64,000 nucleotides of DNA from Trema orientale. Taxonomy: Eukaryota > Streptophyta > Magnoliopsida > Rosales > Cannabaceae. The first letter of the stretch is position 1. The number at the start of each line of letters is the position of its first letter. Below, in pieces: positions 1-11,595 of the stretch. The position numbers were made by a program, and so were the translations under genes. The notes under the pieces were generated by a model. It saw only the letters and a list, made by a program, of their open reading frames with translations, did no database searches and was not told the origin of the DNA. The stretch lies in assembly GCA_002914845.1 (NCBI GenBank), contig JXTC01000022.1, positions 691,966 to 755,965 of the forward strand. The letters run 5' to 3'.

Positions 1-937
1 CTGCGTATATGGATTCAAAAATATAACCTTCTATTTAATATTTCAAGTTAGAGTCCTTAGGTGTGCATAAATTTTGGTAGTGAACCAAATTTGTATTTTT
101 CTTGCTGATTTTATTTTATGATTGTCCAGAAATTTAATGAAACTTTTCCGGAATTGTAGTTTATTTAGATTTATCAATTCAGTATTCGCTAACATATTGA
201 TGAACTTATAATTGATCTTATGCTTTTAAGCCTAAAAATGTTATTGTATTTATTATTTTTTTCCAATTTCACAGTGGTTGATTTTTTCGTTGATGTTACT
301 TATATACCTCGTTAGACTAATCTTTTTGTTGCCTTTTTCACTGTACTGTCGATCAGCATCACATTCTTGTTTGTTTCAGTAGCCTATTTCCTTTTAGTGG
401 CCTTTCTTTCACATGTTGTTGTTCTTGTGCCATTTTTCAATATATGTAATCCTTTAATATGTTCCCATCGCTATCGTTGTATTTTACTATATTTCTGTAT
501 ACTTAATGAAAATGAATTTTTTATCTATAAAAGAAAAGGGCTAAGGCAATATGAGATGAGTAATCACAGCCCTTTCATGTTTTTTGAGAGTCGAAATTTT
601 AAAAGTTCTTCTGTTGTGGTTTATGCAGGTTTTCACAATCCGGTCAACCTTGGAGTAACATATGCTCTTAGAATTTCAGATTTTGAAGTTGCTTGAGGTA
701 TTTCATCTTATCTTTGATTTTATCCTTTTCCCGAGGCTTTGTTTTTCTTTTCTTTCTTTGTTCTGTGTTTTGAGCCATTTTCATCAGTTTGATAGTTTTT
801 CTGAGGTTCTTCTGGGCTATGCTCTGTTGGTCTTTATGCAATTTTTTGTACGGTATATTTGGGCTACTTTCTCTAATTTTTCACTTGTTACTGTTTTGTA
901 ATCAAAATCTTGAAATGGCTCTTTTCTAATGTTTGAG
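1..937. other. AT-rich, intron-like DNA; no firm gene
   Basis: No convincing coding exon is visible. A short segment after the acceptor-like site near 628 (about 629-690) reads for some twenty codons with plausible composition, but it meets a stop before a good donor site. Given the exons that follow on the plus strand, this stretch may be 5' untranslated or intronic sequence of the gene starting about 938. Confidence 0.3.
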
Positions 938-3900
938 TATGGACCATTTTCAATGCATGGTCCAGAGCTTAGTTTCACACATGAGCACTTTCTGGATCTT
1001 GTGGACGGAAAGTAAGGTCTCTGCATCCCATATTCTTATATGCAAGCCTCTAATGATTATGTTTCTTCTTGAAACTGAGACTTAAACTCTCAAAATTCAA
1101 ATGAATTTGTCTTATGTCCTTTTCTCTTCCGAAAATGATTCTCTATGATGCTATGATCATCATTCTTTTCACATCAGATCTTTATTTGAACAAAGCTGTC
1201 TTATCAGCCAAGTGAATGCCTATCATTGGCAATAAGAAAGTCTATTATGCAGAGTTTCTTGCACACATAGGTTTTTGACGTGTGTTCGTCAGGCTAAGGA
1301 TTATCTGAAACTTCGCTGAAAACCAGTAAGGATGCCCTTATCTATGGTTGTGGGCAATTCTTACATAAGCGATTTTCCTTCTCAAATTTGAGTGGAATCT
1401 ATTACATGAGCCTCTTTTTGGAAATATTTCAAGTGAGGGAATATTTCCTATGGCTTTCCTGATCAAACGTTTCCTCTATCTATCCTAAGTGACCAGTGCT
1501 TGGTCTAACAGATTGGAGAGTTCCTCTCTAAGGAAATTATGGGAGAAATATAGCTTGAAGAAGCTTCCAACTTCGAACTTGCTTTCAAAGATGGAAGATG
1601 TTTCTTTTCAATTGTAAACCTGTCTTTCCCTTTGTTACATTTGTTAAGTAGTCATATGCAAGTTAATAAATTATCTCATCTTCCAATTCCCTTACTGTTT
1701 TATCTTGCAATGGAATTTGTACATCTTTCGTTGAATGCAGTATTTCATCAATGTACATGTTTAATGAGCTTTAACACTACCTTACTCGTATTCTTCATTT
1801 TCTCCCTTGCTTCGATCACTAATACATTTTTCTTTTCCTGTAGCGACCACTTGGCTATCGGCGATTCAGCACTAATGCTTTTCCGGCATTTCCTTTATAT
1901 CCTAATGTATGTATTTCATTAAGTAATTTTTTCATTTTTTTTTCCGTACGTTCGTGGTAATATTTGATCTCTAAGTTTGAATAATTGCTTGTTTGTTACT
2001 CAAATATTTAAGAAAGCATAAATGAGCATAAAACTCTAGGACAAATTATGCATATAGAAGCAGATACTTAAGTTAGTTAGAGACATGTATTTATATAACT
2101 TGGTAAAAAGCAGCATTGAAACAAACTAAAGTGTAAAGGTCCATGTATATATAAGTACTATAAGGCAAATACACAATTATTGAAGAAATGAAACTGTTGT
2201 ACTAACGAACATCTAGTAAGATTACCACAAACATAATGAATAGGGCCTTTAAATTGCTCAGCTTCCATAAAGTTCAATAAAATGAGAATTTTAAAAGGGA
2301 TGCATGTGATTTGATGGTGATTAGAGCAAAAAAAATGTTGCTCCTGTACATGGTAACCAATTACTTGATTAGCCACAAATGTGAGCTTATTTGAATATAA
2401 ATACATTATGTACAATACCTTAGCAACCAAACTAGAGATATGTACCTATGTACAATATGATTTGCTGTTTATTTAATAAAAGCATGTAGCAGGAATATTA
2501 AGGATAAAATAAAGGAATGAAGAGAAGACCTAGCTTAGGGACACTTGGTCCGAGGAGTAACTGAAGTTGCTAGCTGTTGCATGCATGAAATAAGACTGAT
2601 CATATAATGCAGATATGAAAAAAGCTTGTATTTGCTGCTGGTTGATGTTAAAATAATGAAACTGGGGGACGAAATGAAGTAGAATGATATATAGATGTTT
2701 AGGAGTTATCTCTAGTCTATCGGGTGGGATAGAACTAGGACCTAGGAGCTGTTTATGTGGCTGCAGGGGTCAAGTACGAGGAACAGATTATAGAGTAAGG
2801 AAAGGCTGCTGGGAGATAAGAATTTAAGAAGTAAGAGTGCTCTGAAGTGGTATGGAATTCTCTGAAAAATCTACCCCTTTTTTTGAGAGAAGTTAGTTCT
2901 ATTTATAGGCTAAGATATCAATCATTAGCACAGGGGAGAAGGGAACAAAATTATGATTATGGAGGGAATATCCTACTAAGTGGCAAGGTTGTCTCTCTCT
3001 TGTCTTTAGTAAACCATGTACTGCAGCTGGTATTGTACAAAACCAGCTGCCAAATCTTCCTTAAATTGCTAAATAAAACCCTCAAATTTCTAATGCTGAC
3101 ACCTAGATTGTTTCAGCTTGAAACTGAATACCTGAATACTAAAACTAGCAATGGTTTTGAGCTTCATGTTTCTGCATGTAAATTGTAGTCATTTCCTCTA
3201 TTTTTTGCATGTACTAGCCCTCTTCTAGATCCCCTAAGAGGATTTAGGGTATAGGGTAGATACCCTAATTGTCAACCCCTTAAATGCCACTGCTCTGTTT
3301 CTATTTCTCCTTTATTTTTCTTCTGTTTTATCTTAATTGAATCTGATTTATACTAATAGAATTAATCACATAATTCAATTTTACTACTATTTAGGGACTT
3401 ACCCCAGAACATCATATTTTAAACTTGTTCTTGATTTCTGCAGGAAAAACCTGTATGGAACTTGGCGGAATTTGTTGCATCTGAGTTTTACCGCAGTCTT
3501 TCAAGACATGGTGTCCACTTTTCGGAGAATAGGAGATGTTTATTGCTAGATCTTCTACGGTTAGCATTTGCTTTAAATTGTAGTTTGTATTTTCCTCGCT
3601 TAACTTGTGATAAATTAGTCGAACGAGCATAAAAGGTAAGATTGGGGCTATTAGGGAAGCATAATTGGAAATATCTTATTTACATCCTAGTGGTTGTCAT
3701 CTTCTAATTAACTGGATACAATGCAAAAAATTGGGAAATATAAAAGATAGAATTTAAAGTACTGAACATAAGGACATAAGAAATATAAAGGGTTTTAGAG
3801 ATTTTATCAAAATAGCTTCAACCTAATCTTAGCCTATTATTTACAGAGAACATGAACTTTGAACAATGGGCTTAGGAGCTCAATACTTGTTTAGACATTC

Positions 3901-6900
3901 CATAAAAGTTATATACTTGAGTTTAAGGGAATAGGATTTACAGATTAAGGACCATAAAATAAGAACAAAATAGTTGCTAGAATATAAACTAAAACAAAAC
4001 AGTATAAGATGGAGAAATGGCCGAAAGGGATTTCAAGAGTGAGTGCATATGATTTGGGTTGCTTGTCATTTGAATTGGTCTTTGTGTTTGAAATGATCTC
4101 AATTCAAAGAGAATTTGTGCCTCTGTCTCTCCTCCCCTAAGTGGTTTCCTAGAGCTTTCCCTTTAGGGACAATGTGACAAGTTGCATCTTCGTTAATCTT
4201 TGAAATGCACTTTTGTCTTTTTGTTGACGTTATTTACCTGAAGCACTTCCATGCACATGTAGATCCTCTATTATTAATTGGTTGCAGGAGTAGAAAAATA
4301 ACCTAATGAGGGATTTTTTTTTTGTCTCAAAGTTGTTAATAACTCTGAGATTTACACCCTTATTTATAGATATAGGACCTCATTGAACTGGTAGGCAATC
4401 TGGAAACAGATCTTATCAGCTTATGAAATCAAACACAACCTGATGACAATTACAAACTTAAACACAAACCTATTAGCTAAACTTAAGGCCAAACCTAACA
4501 GAAAATCTCCTAAAAATGGCACTATTTGCTAAGAAACAAAATACAAGTTTAAATTAAAAAATAAAAATAATCCAAAACGCGTCAATACTCCCCCAAGCTA
4601 GTGCAAAGATGTTAATCAAGCCCAACTTTATTTACAAGAACATCGAAATTGTATCTTGATAAGCCCTTGGACAATAGATCTGCAGCTTGTTGTCCAGTAG
4701 GATCATAGACCATGCAAGTCACTTTATCTTCCAATTTTTCCAACTTTTCGTTAATAAAATATCAACCAACTTCCACGTGTTTAGTTTGATTGTGAATATA
4801 CTGGATTATGTGCAGTACTAATTGCAGCGTTGTTATCACAATATAGCTTTATAGGATCTTTTGAAATTCTCAACTCTTCTAATAAAAGCTTCATCCACAT
4901 TACTTCACAACTTCCTTGAGCCAGAGCCCTAAACTCAGCCTCGACATTGCTCTGGCCACCACTGCCTGCTTCTTACTTCTCCAACTAGCCAGATTCCTCC
5001 AAATAAATGTACAATAACCTGATGTAGATTTGCTACCAACCAGGAACCTGCCCAATCAGTGTCCATATACGCCTCAACATCTCTAGTATGATTTCTTTCA
5101 AAAAAATAGTCCTGTACTCGATGTCACTTTGAGATACTTCAGAATTTGGTACACTACCTCCAAATGTTTTTCACAAGGCTCATTCATGAATTGGCTTACT
5201 ACACTCACTGTGAAAGCAATATCGGGTCTAGTGTAAGAAAGGTATGAGTTTTCCAACTAGACTCTGATATTGCCCCTTATTTACGGGAGTTCCTCCATCT
5301 ATTTGGCCAAGCTTCAGATTCAGATCAATCGGAGTGTCCGATGGCTTATACCCAAGCATTATGGTCTCATTTAAAAGATCAACTATTTACTATCTTTGAA
5401 AAACCGAGATACCCTTTTTCTACCTTGCAATCTCCATTCTCAAAAAATACTTAAGTTGTCCGAGATCCTTGATTTTAAAGTCATCTCACAATTCTCTTCA
5501 AATGATTTACTTCCTTGGTCATTTCAAGTCCCAATAATATAATTGACTTAAACTATCAAAATTGCCACATTTCCATTCAACGAGTGTTTATAAAGGAGTA
5601 TGATTATGTTGTAGAGTTGAAGGACATGAACTTTGGTGAATGATTCCCTTTTCTTCTAAGGAGTCTCCCAAGATTGAATTGTAGTACTCTCTCCCATTTT
5701 TGGTTCTTATAACTTGTATCTTTTTCTTAAATTGTGTGTGAATAAGGGAATAGAAGTCTTTGAAAATTTGCTTAGTGTAAGATTTTTCATTAAGGTAAAC
5801 CCAACAAGCAACAAGCTCTAGAATGGTCATCAATAAATGTTATGATCCATTTTGTATCCGTTGTAGTTTTAACTCTCAACAGTCCCCAAATATCACGATG
5901 AATGGTTAAAAGTGGTATTGATGCAATATATGGACGAGAAAGAAAAAAAGAACGAGTGTGTTCTGCTAATTCACAAATTTTGCAATAGAATGAATTTATT
6001 TTAATATTTTTAAATAGCAACAGCAACAAATTTTTCAAATATTGAAAACTTGGATGGTCTAATATATTATGCGGTCATAACATTATTTCATCATAATTAG
6101 GAAAGGAAATAGAAACAAAACTCGACTTGTGAGCTTGTTTAGACATGATCATTTTATTCTCTAGAGAATGAAGTCCTTCACATTCTTCAGCATATCTAAT
6201 GTCCTTCCCAAAGACAACTCCTGAAACTCATAGTAAGAAGGGAAGAATTTAATCACACAATTTAATTCTTTCGTTCGTATGATAGATTTGGAACATGCAA
6301 CACAGAATGAAGGGTTATATTATCTGAAATTTTGACTGAGCCTTTACTGACCCATCAACCATTCTAACTTAAAAAGTTTCCAGGGCATGGTTTATAGGTC
6401 ATAAATAGTTGCGAGCATCCAGTCATGTGATGTGAAGCTCCATAATCGACAATCGAAGTCCCAATACTTTCATATTAAGCTTTAAGGGCTAAAGAAAATA
6501 TACCTTTTTGGACGAAGGTAGCTAATGAAGGATTAGGATCCCGTGAAGAATTGTTGCGACTGTTGAGACTCTGTTGCACACCAAACGCTATTTGCTACAC
6601 ACCGAGCATTACGATTCTCTCCTTGGTATTCTCCACGACCATCACCAGCACCATTAACTCCAACAATGATAACTCCTTTGGTTACTGGGGAAAAATTGGC
6701 AGTTAGGGACTCTCCAGCATCTCCTAACATCACCTTTAGCAAACACTTCCCCGAGAGGGAATAGGTTGTTTCCCGAGAACATGGCCATGAACTTCGTCCA
6801 GCTCTTTGTTCAACCTATAAATTGAACACCTTTTCGGTCTCTTGCATCTTCTAGTATTTGTTGGCATCTTCAGCACAATGCCAATCATTTTCTTGAAACA

Positions 6901-7819
6901 TATCTAATTCCCGCTAATTATTAGATAAAGTACTAGTATTGAGTAACAGTAAGATCACTCTGCCTCATGTCCTTGAGTCTAGGGTTATGCTCAAATATTT
7001 GAGCAGAAGTCTCAGAGTTAGAGAATGTTTCTTTCATGGACTCCCCATAGTTCTTGAGCAATAATGGAAAAAAGAAGGATTTTTTGATGCTTTGTTCCAT
7101 ATAATTGATCAGCCATGATATCACCATGCAGTTCTCAATATCCCAGGTGGAATAGGCAGCATGTCCGACTCTAGGTGCTTGTAAGACTCCCAAGTCTACC
7201 TTTATCCCTGAGGAATAATTGAATAGATTGGGACCATTGTTGTTAATTTTTTCCTTCGGTTTGTGAGTTCTTTGTAACGATGGATTGTCATGACTATTAA
7301 CAATCATGTTGCTGATGGGAACAGCCACACCACTTTCCTGGTTTGTACTGCTGCTTGCATTGGGTGGATTTTTTTGGTCTCGGCTCCTTCATCTAAGAAT
7401 CAAGTCATTGCTGCCTTTGGCCAATTTTTCAGTTCTGATACCATGTTTGTATAAGTAGAAAAATAATCTAATGAGGGAATATTCTTTTATTTATGAGTTA
7501 ATAACTATGAGATTTACACCCTTATTTATAGAGATAGGAATTCGCCAAACTGATAGGCAATCTGGAAACAGATATTATCAGCTTATGAAATCAAACACAA
7601 CCTCATCACAATGACAAACTTAACACAAAACTATTAGCTAAACTTAAGGCAAGAGCTAATAGAGAAGATCATGGCACTTTCTGCTAAGAAACAAAAATAC
7701 AAATTTGAATTTAAAAAACACAATTATCCAAAAACTTCAACATTAATCCTTATAAAGTACTTGGAACTCTAAATTGCTGACAGATGGGTTACTTATTTCT
7801 TTCAAGCATAAACGCAATT

Positions 7820-7851
<32 letters not shown>

Positions 7852-8206
7852 TTTGTGAGGATCTTGCTGTCCTCTCATGCAAAATGTTACTCGAAACTAG
7901 AATTAGTACCTTTAAACATGATTTTTAATTTATGGATAGCCTTTTTAAATGTTTATGTAGGGAAATAGCCAAAAAGTGAGTTCTATTTTTTGGTATATTT
8001 TCTTGATTTGCTTTGCTAGGTACTCATCTTATAACATGTTATGTCTTTTTATTTGACCAATTTATTGTTTTGATATTAAAGGGACATCACCATAGAGCTT
8101 AAGAACCATCATGACTTTGATTACACTGGGAGCATTATCACAACTCAGACGATTCAGGTGTTTAAGAGAGATCGCTTTTATGCATCACTCGGAACTTCTA
8201 TAGAAG
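938..8206 (+). CDS. Unidentified multi-exon gene (partial; exon set incomplete)
   Basis: I do not recognise the product. Four segments look like real exons because each has an open frame, protein-like composition and canonical borders: 938-1011 (contains YGPFSMHGPEL, donor gtaagg), 1844-1906 (21 codons containing RPLGYRRFSTNAF, acceptor ctgtag, donor gtatgt), 3444-3559 (contains EKPVWNLAEFVASEFY, acceptor ctgcag, donor gttagc) and 8082-8206 (contains TIQVFKRDRFYASL, donor gtaatt). The phase does not pass directly from the third to the fourth segment, so at least one exon is missing or the gene is broken. The large gap before the last exon holds an antisense Copia element. No continuation is visible after 8206, where Copia debris and a palindrome follow, so the gene may be truncated by rearrangement. 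The first segment is the least certain. Confidence 0.4.
1912..3440. other. Intronic stretch with a possible decayed LTR
   Basis: No coding exon is seen between the two exons flanking this stretch. Around 2690-3200 the minus strand has an LTR-like promoter arrangement, with a short TATA motif inside AGCCTATAAATAG (near 2890-2910), preceded by repeated CAGCTG-containing boxes near 3022-3052. Termini and target duplications could not be found, so this is only a suggestion of an old solo LTR. Confidence 0.25.
4279..4587 (-). repeat. 3' LTR of the intronic Copia element
   Basis: Aligns end to end with 7444-7742, with scattered substitutions and small indels. Its outer end keeps the CA/TG terminus (TG at 4279 on the plus strand). 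Its inner end reads TA where CA is expected, a point change. The adjacent inner sequence is the polypurine tract. Confidence 0.88.
4588..4598 (-). other. Polypurine tract of the Copia element
   Basis: On the minus strand the bases read GCTTGGGGGAG directly before the 3' LTR. This is the usual primer site for plus-strand DNA synthesis in LTR retrotransposons. Confidence 0.8.
4615..5560 (-). pseudogene. Copia RNase H and reverse transcriptase C-terminal remnant
   Basis: Conceptual translation of the minus strand shows the Copia RNase H hallmark LYCDNNAAISTAHNP near 4800-4860 and, further upstream, reverse-transcriptase C-terminal blocks equivalent to the usual RPDIAF and RILRYLK regions. Several frameshifts and stops break the frame, and the catalytic YVDD block is not visible. 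The order RNase H then reverse transcriptase, read left to right on the plus strand, agrees with the minus orientation of the element. Confidence 0.75.
5588..6038 (-). pseudogene. Copia integrase core remnant
   Basis: Two overlapping frames give pieces of the integrase: a pre-integrase segment ending in CELAEHTRSFF, then a core segment with FIDDHSR, and then RTKNGREYYN, which corresponds to the second catalytic Asp region. A shift at about 5790-5833 separates the two frames, and the second Asp position reads as Lys or Asn. The region is therefore inactive. It sits between the gag and RNase H remnants in the order expected for Copia. Confidence 0.8.
6933..7328 (-). pseudogene. Copia gag (UBN-type) N-terminal remnant
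   Basis: A 131-codon open frame starts near the primer-binding site on the minus strand. It contains the gag-like block DIENCMVISWLINYMEQSI, which resembles the conserved Trp-Leu-rich capsid region of plant Copia gag proteins. The length is well short of a complete gag, and the zinc knuckle is not in this frame. Confidence 0.65.
7432..7443 (-). other. Primer-binding site for initiator tRNA-Met
   Basis: The minus strand reads TGGTATCAGAAC immediately after the LTR terminus. This matches the known plant Copia primer site complementary to the 3' end of the initiator methionine tRNA. Confidence 0.88.
7444..7742 (-). repeat. 5' LTR of the intronic Copia element
   Basis: A 299-bp LTR with TG...CA ends (TGTTGAAG at its start on the minus strand). 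The inner end abuts the primer-binding site and the outer end abuts the TTAAT target duplication. Confidence 0.88.
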
Positions 8207-8340
8207 GTAATTATCTCATTGTTATTACTAAAGTTTTGGGCTACGTAGCGTATAATATTAAAATATGATTAATTATATAAGGAGCATAAAAATATGTGGA
8301 AAGTTTTATCTAAGAAGCTTCATTTTTAGAACTGATACCA

Positions 8341-8596
8341 TGAAACTTTTTATTCATTTTTCTCTTATTCTTAGAAAGACAAAAAAACACGGACTTTAAA
8401 GAGGGGCATAGACAAATTTACCAACTAAAAAAAATACAGAAAAAATATCCTATGATAATAGGAGAATATCTCTTAAATCATGGAATAGAAACACATATTG
8501 AATTAGGTAACAGATTATCCAAATCACTACAAAATAGGTATTCGAATACAGAGAAAATAACTAAGATTATCCTTTAATTTGGTATGAATTTCGACA
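8341..8596 (-). repeat. Single Copia-type LTR between a primer-site match and RNase H debris
   Basis: On the minus strand this roughly 256-bp block begins TGTCGAAATT and ends AAAGTTTCA. It is followed at once by TGGTATCAGTTC (8329-8340), a match to the tRNA-iMet primer site, and is preceded by a purine-rich stretch AGCTCGAGGTGG. RNase H-coding Copia debris lies upstream on the same strand. The right border is uncertain by two bases. Confidence 0.5.
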
Positions 8597-8699
8597 CACC
8601 ACCTCGAGCTACGTTTTAGATGTTTGATTAAACCTGGCATGGACTTCAGCTCTTCGACTTAATTAGAGGAAGTGCCTTGGTTAGAATGTCTATTTTTTG

Positions 8700-9720
8700 A
8701 AGTCCTGATTGAGTATAGACCAAAATAATTATCGCTTCAAATTTTTTTTTTTTTTTTGGTGAAATGGTCTATTTTAACATGCTTTGTTTGGTCATGGTGG
8801 AAATAATTTTTTGCAATGCTAATAGCAGCTTGATTATCACAAAACATTTTAATAGGGCTTTCCATAGGAAGTTTTATCGTTTCAAGTATCCGTTTTAGCC
8901 ATATTTTTTCATAGATTCCATGATCCATGGCTTGAAACTTTGCCTCTTCACTGCTTTTTAACACAGGTTGCTACTTCTTGCTCCGCCAGGTGCCAGGTAA
9001 CCAAGTTTCCCCAAATAAACTAACAATACCTAGAATTTGATCTTCGATCAATTTTAGAGCCCGCCAAATTTGCATCAAAATAAATCTTGATGCTTCTAGT
9101 TGTAGTCTTTCCAAAGTAGAGCTCTTTGCCAGGTTTCATCTTGAGATATCTTAGTATTCTGTTAACCACCTATATGTTCCTCAATTGGATTATTCATGAA
9201 CTGGCTTATTGAGCTAAGAGCGAAGACAACATCAGGTCGAGTATGAGACAAGTAGATAAGCTTTTTAACTACCTTTGATATCTACATTCGTCAATCGGAG
9301 CACTACCTTCCACTGAGCCAAATTTGATATTGGAGTCCCTAGCATCCCAGTCTCCTTTTACCAAATAACTTCTAGCCCAAAAGTTGTCCTAAAAATATTT
9401 TTAACTTGTTAAGAAGTTAAACCAAACTGGGCCTAAGTTACCTTAGACAAATGTACAATAACCAGATGTACACTTTTATCATCAATTACTCTAGCCCAGT
9501 CAGTGAAAGCTTCTACACTTTTTGTTGATCCCTTTCTGAAAAATAGTCCTCTACTTGTTGTCCTTTTCAAATATCTCAGAATTCTATAGACCCCATCTAG
9601 ATGCTCCTCAAATGGAGAGCGAATGAATTGACTAAAAATACTAACAACAAAGGCAATATCAGACTGAGTTTGTGATTGGTAAATACGTTTGCCAACCAAT
9701 GCTCCTACCTAATCTACTAT
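8700..9720 (-). pseudogene. Rearranged Copia reverse transcriptase/RNase H fragments
   Basis: The minus strand codes for two adjacent copies of the end of Copia Pol. One piece (8737-8964) is RNase H with MFCDNQAAISIAKN. A second (about 9000-9300, broken by stops) corresponds to the reverse-transcriptase C-terminus. A third (9433-9699) repeats the same reverse-transcriptase region with QSDIAFVVSIFSQF and RILRYLKR. Having the same domain twice in the same orientation implies two nested insertions or a partial tandem duplication. All frames are broken. Confidence 0.75.
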
Positions 9721-9832
9721 TGGGGATCCATTAGAGTTTCAGTAGGTTAGCAGCCTAGTAAGCCTGTTCCTGTGGGAGTTGAGTAGTTTTTAAAAATTCT
9801 TTTTTAATATTGAACTTATTGTAAATATTTTT

Positions 9833-10243
9833 GGGGAAAAGTTCATAAATACCCGTTTTTAAAATCATATTTTCATAAATACTTATTTTTATTTTTGTTT
9901 CATAAATACCCATTTTTATACCTTTTTTTTAGAGAAATGTAGACCACTACTATTTTACACATGAAATGTATACCACCGTATATATTTCATGAATTAAATG
10001 TAGATCTACATTTCATGAATAAAGCTTACACTAAAAATTGGCACACATTTTAAAATGTGTAACGTTCATATTTTACACATGAAATGTGTATCTCATGGAT
10101 AAAATTTACATTGTAACTGTGGACCACTCATATTTTTCATATGAAATGTGGACCATAAAATCGGATATTTTTGAAAAAAGTTTTGAAAACGGGTATTTTT
10201 GAAATAAGTTTTAAAAAACGGGTATTAAGTGTAATTTTCACTT
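9833..10243. mobile_element. MITE-like element inserted in the left palindrome arm
   Basis: A 411-bp AT-rich block present in the left arm and absent from the right. The ends form imperfect terminal inverted repeats built on CATAAATACCCGTTTTTAAA and its complement TTTAAAAAACGGGTATT. It is flanked by the direct repeat ATTTTT (9827-9832 and 10244-10249). The interior has short repeated ATGAAATGTA-type units. There is no coding capacity, so the mobilising transposase family is unknown. Confidence 0.65.
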
Positions 10244-10379
10244 ATTTTTGCTGTGAGAGAGTATGATAGCTGTTTTGAGCCCTATAGAAAAGTTTAAAAT
10301 TATTCTTCAGTCCTTTTAAGGTTAGAAAAAGTGAGGTTAACACTTTTTAGTTTTGTTATATATAAGTAAGCCTACTTAT

Positions 10380-11310
10380 ATGTAGTGTACTTAAGGGGTG
10401 TTACACATAGAAAAATAAAAGTTTTATTAAAAAGGAAATTAAAGAAGCTATGGTATCATAGAAGCATGCAAAGATATATTATAACGAAAAAGAAATTGAG
10501 AAATAAAGTATTTACGTACTTCATTATAGCTTGATCGAATAGGAGTCTGAAATAAAAACGTAATATAGATGTTATTAAGTATAGTTATCTTTTATTCTGA
10601 CTAAAAAATAATAATAATAAATAATGTATAGCGGAAACAAATCTTCATTTTGCGTGAAAATTCGGGGAAATGCTCATACAAATTTCTTTGCAATCGGAGT
10701 AAGTCAACAATGTTCTTCCCATTATACCTGGTCTTAGAATAACTTAAAATGTCCTGGTCAATGCACAAAGTCCAATCTAATTGTCCCTCATGGGCAGTAC
10801 CTTAGAGATTGTTCAAATCGCCGTCTAAAAGAATTTTATGCATGAAAGAATGCCATTTCTTAAATGTCAAAATCCCATTTGTAAACATGAATAACCTCAT
10901 TCTTACATTTTGATCCCAAAAGATAGGATGCTCCAAAATCTCGTATGGAGTTCGCTTGAAAATACATGATCAAGAAGACTTATTAGGTTGTATTAAAATT
11001 ATGATTTAAAGTCAAAAAATAATCTTTATTTTTGTAACTTTGAATGACAAGCTCTAGTTTTAAATATCTATAATAAATCACAAGTCTTACATGATCAAGT
11101 GTGGATCTGTAGTTTTGAAATGGTTCAGCAAATTTTGAACAACCAAACAGTCATTCTGCAAATGTAGTACAATTTTTATATAAGTTGGTTGATGAGGATT
11201 ACCACATTCAAGACAAAACTTAAAAACGGATCCGAGAGAACGCATATTTTCTTCAAAAGAGACTTGTCTAGTTACTGATCTTGTACCAGAGTTTTTTGCA
11301 AAATGCAAGA
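10380..11310 (-). pseudogene. IRE1-like kinase/KEN-RNase pseudogene, left arm
   Basis: IRE1 is the ER-stress sensor whose cytosolic half is a kinase followed by a KEN RNase domain. The minus strand carries a C-lobe piece at 11087-11308 with MRSLGSVFKFCLECG, which corresponds to the family's FSLGC-LFFC-TGG block. It is followed by KEN sequence with EHPIFWDQNVRMR (about 10893-10933) and DLLRLQRNLYEHFPEF (about 10660-10705). The last motif keeps Arg, Asn and a His spaced as in the catalytic R-N-x-x-x-H of IRE1. A final short exon with SSYNEVRKYF lies near 10490-10560. Frameshifts and stops separate these blocks and the upstream kinase is absent, so this is a fragmentary pseudogene. Confidence 0.6.
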
Positions 11311-11595
11311 GAAATAAAATAAATATCTTACTTAAAATATTTTTAATGCACAGTTATATTTACATCTATTTTGGCTTAGGCTCAGAATTCTCTCATCTCA
11401 TTTTACTTTTTTTTTTTTTTCTTCTTTTGAAATAGATTTTCATTTTATTTGATTTCCAAACAATTGAATTGGGTAAGATATTAGTGTTAGAATCTCACAT
11501 AAAATCTAGAGAGAAGCTCATTTTTTACTTGATATATTTACTGAGCTCCAAAATAGATGTAAATATAACTGTGTATTAAAAATATTTTAGGTAGG

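Larger units (their letters stand above)
4279..7742 (-). mobile_element. Copia LTR retrotransposon with both LTRs, intron-resident
   Basis: This is a Ty1/Copia element in the minus orientation, 3.46 kb long and therefore shorter than the usual near-5-kb autonomous element. It has two LTRs of about 300 bp that align over their whole length, at 7444-7742 (5' LTR) and 4279-4587 (3' LTR). The primer-binding site TGGTATCAGAAC abuts the 5' LTR and a G-rich polypurine tract abuts the 3' LTR. The 5-bp direct repeat TTAAT flanks both ends (4274-4278 and 7743-7747). The interior keeps gag, integrase and RNase H pieces in the expected order, but frames are interrupted and much of the reverse transcriptase is missing. 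It lies antisense within a putative intron of the gene at 938-8206. Confidence 0.9.

Noticed and set aside
367..1026. Three overlapping open frames of 69-109 codons
   Set aside because: They are AT-rich, hydrophobic, overlap on both strands and lack any motif; chance frames in intron-like DNA.
7800..7850. Short frame with Tyr/Ile repeats (ORF near 7774)
   Set aside because: Produced by a TA dinucleotide run.
11400..11540. Possible third gene in the palindrome spacer
   Set aside because: The spacer is a poly-T tract plus AT-rich sequence with no frame or motif.
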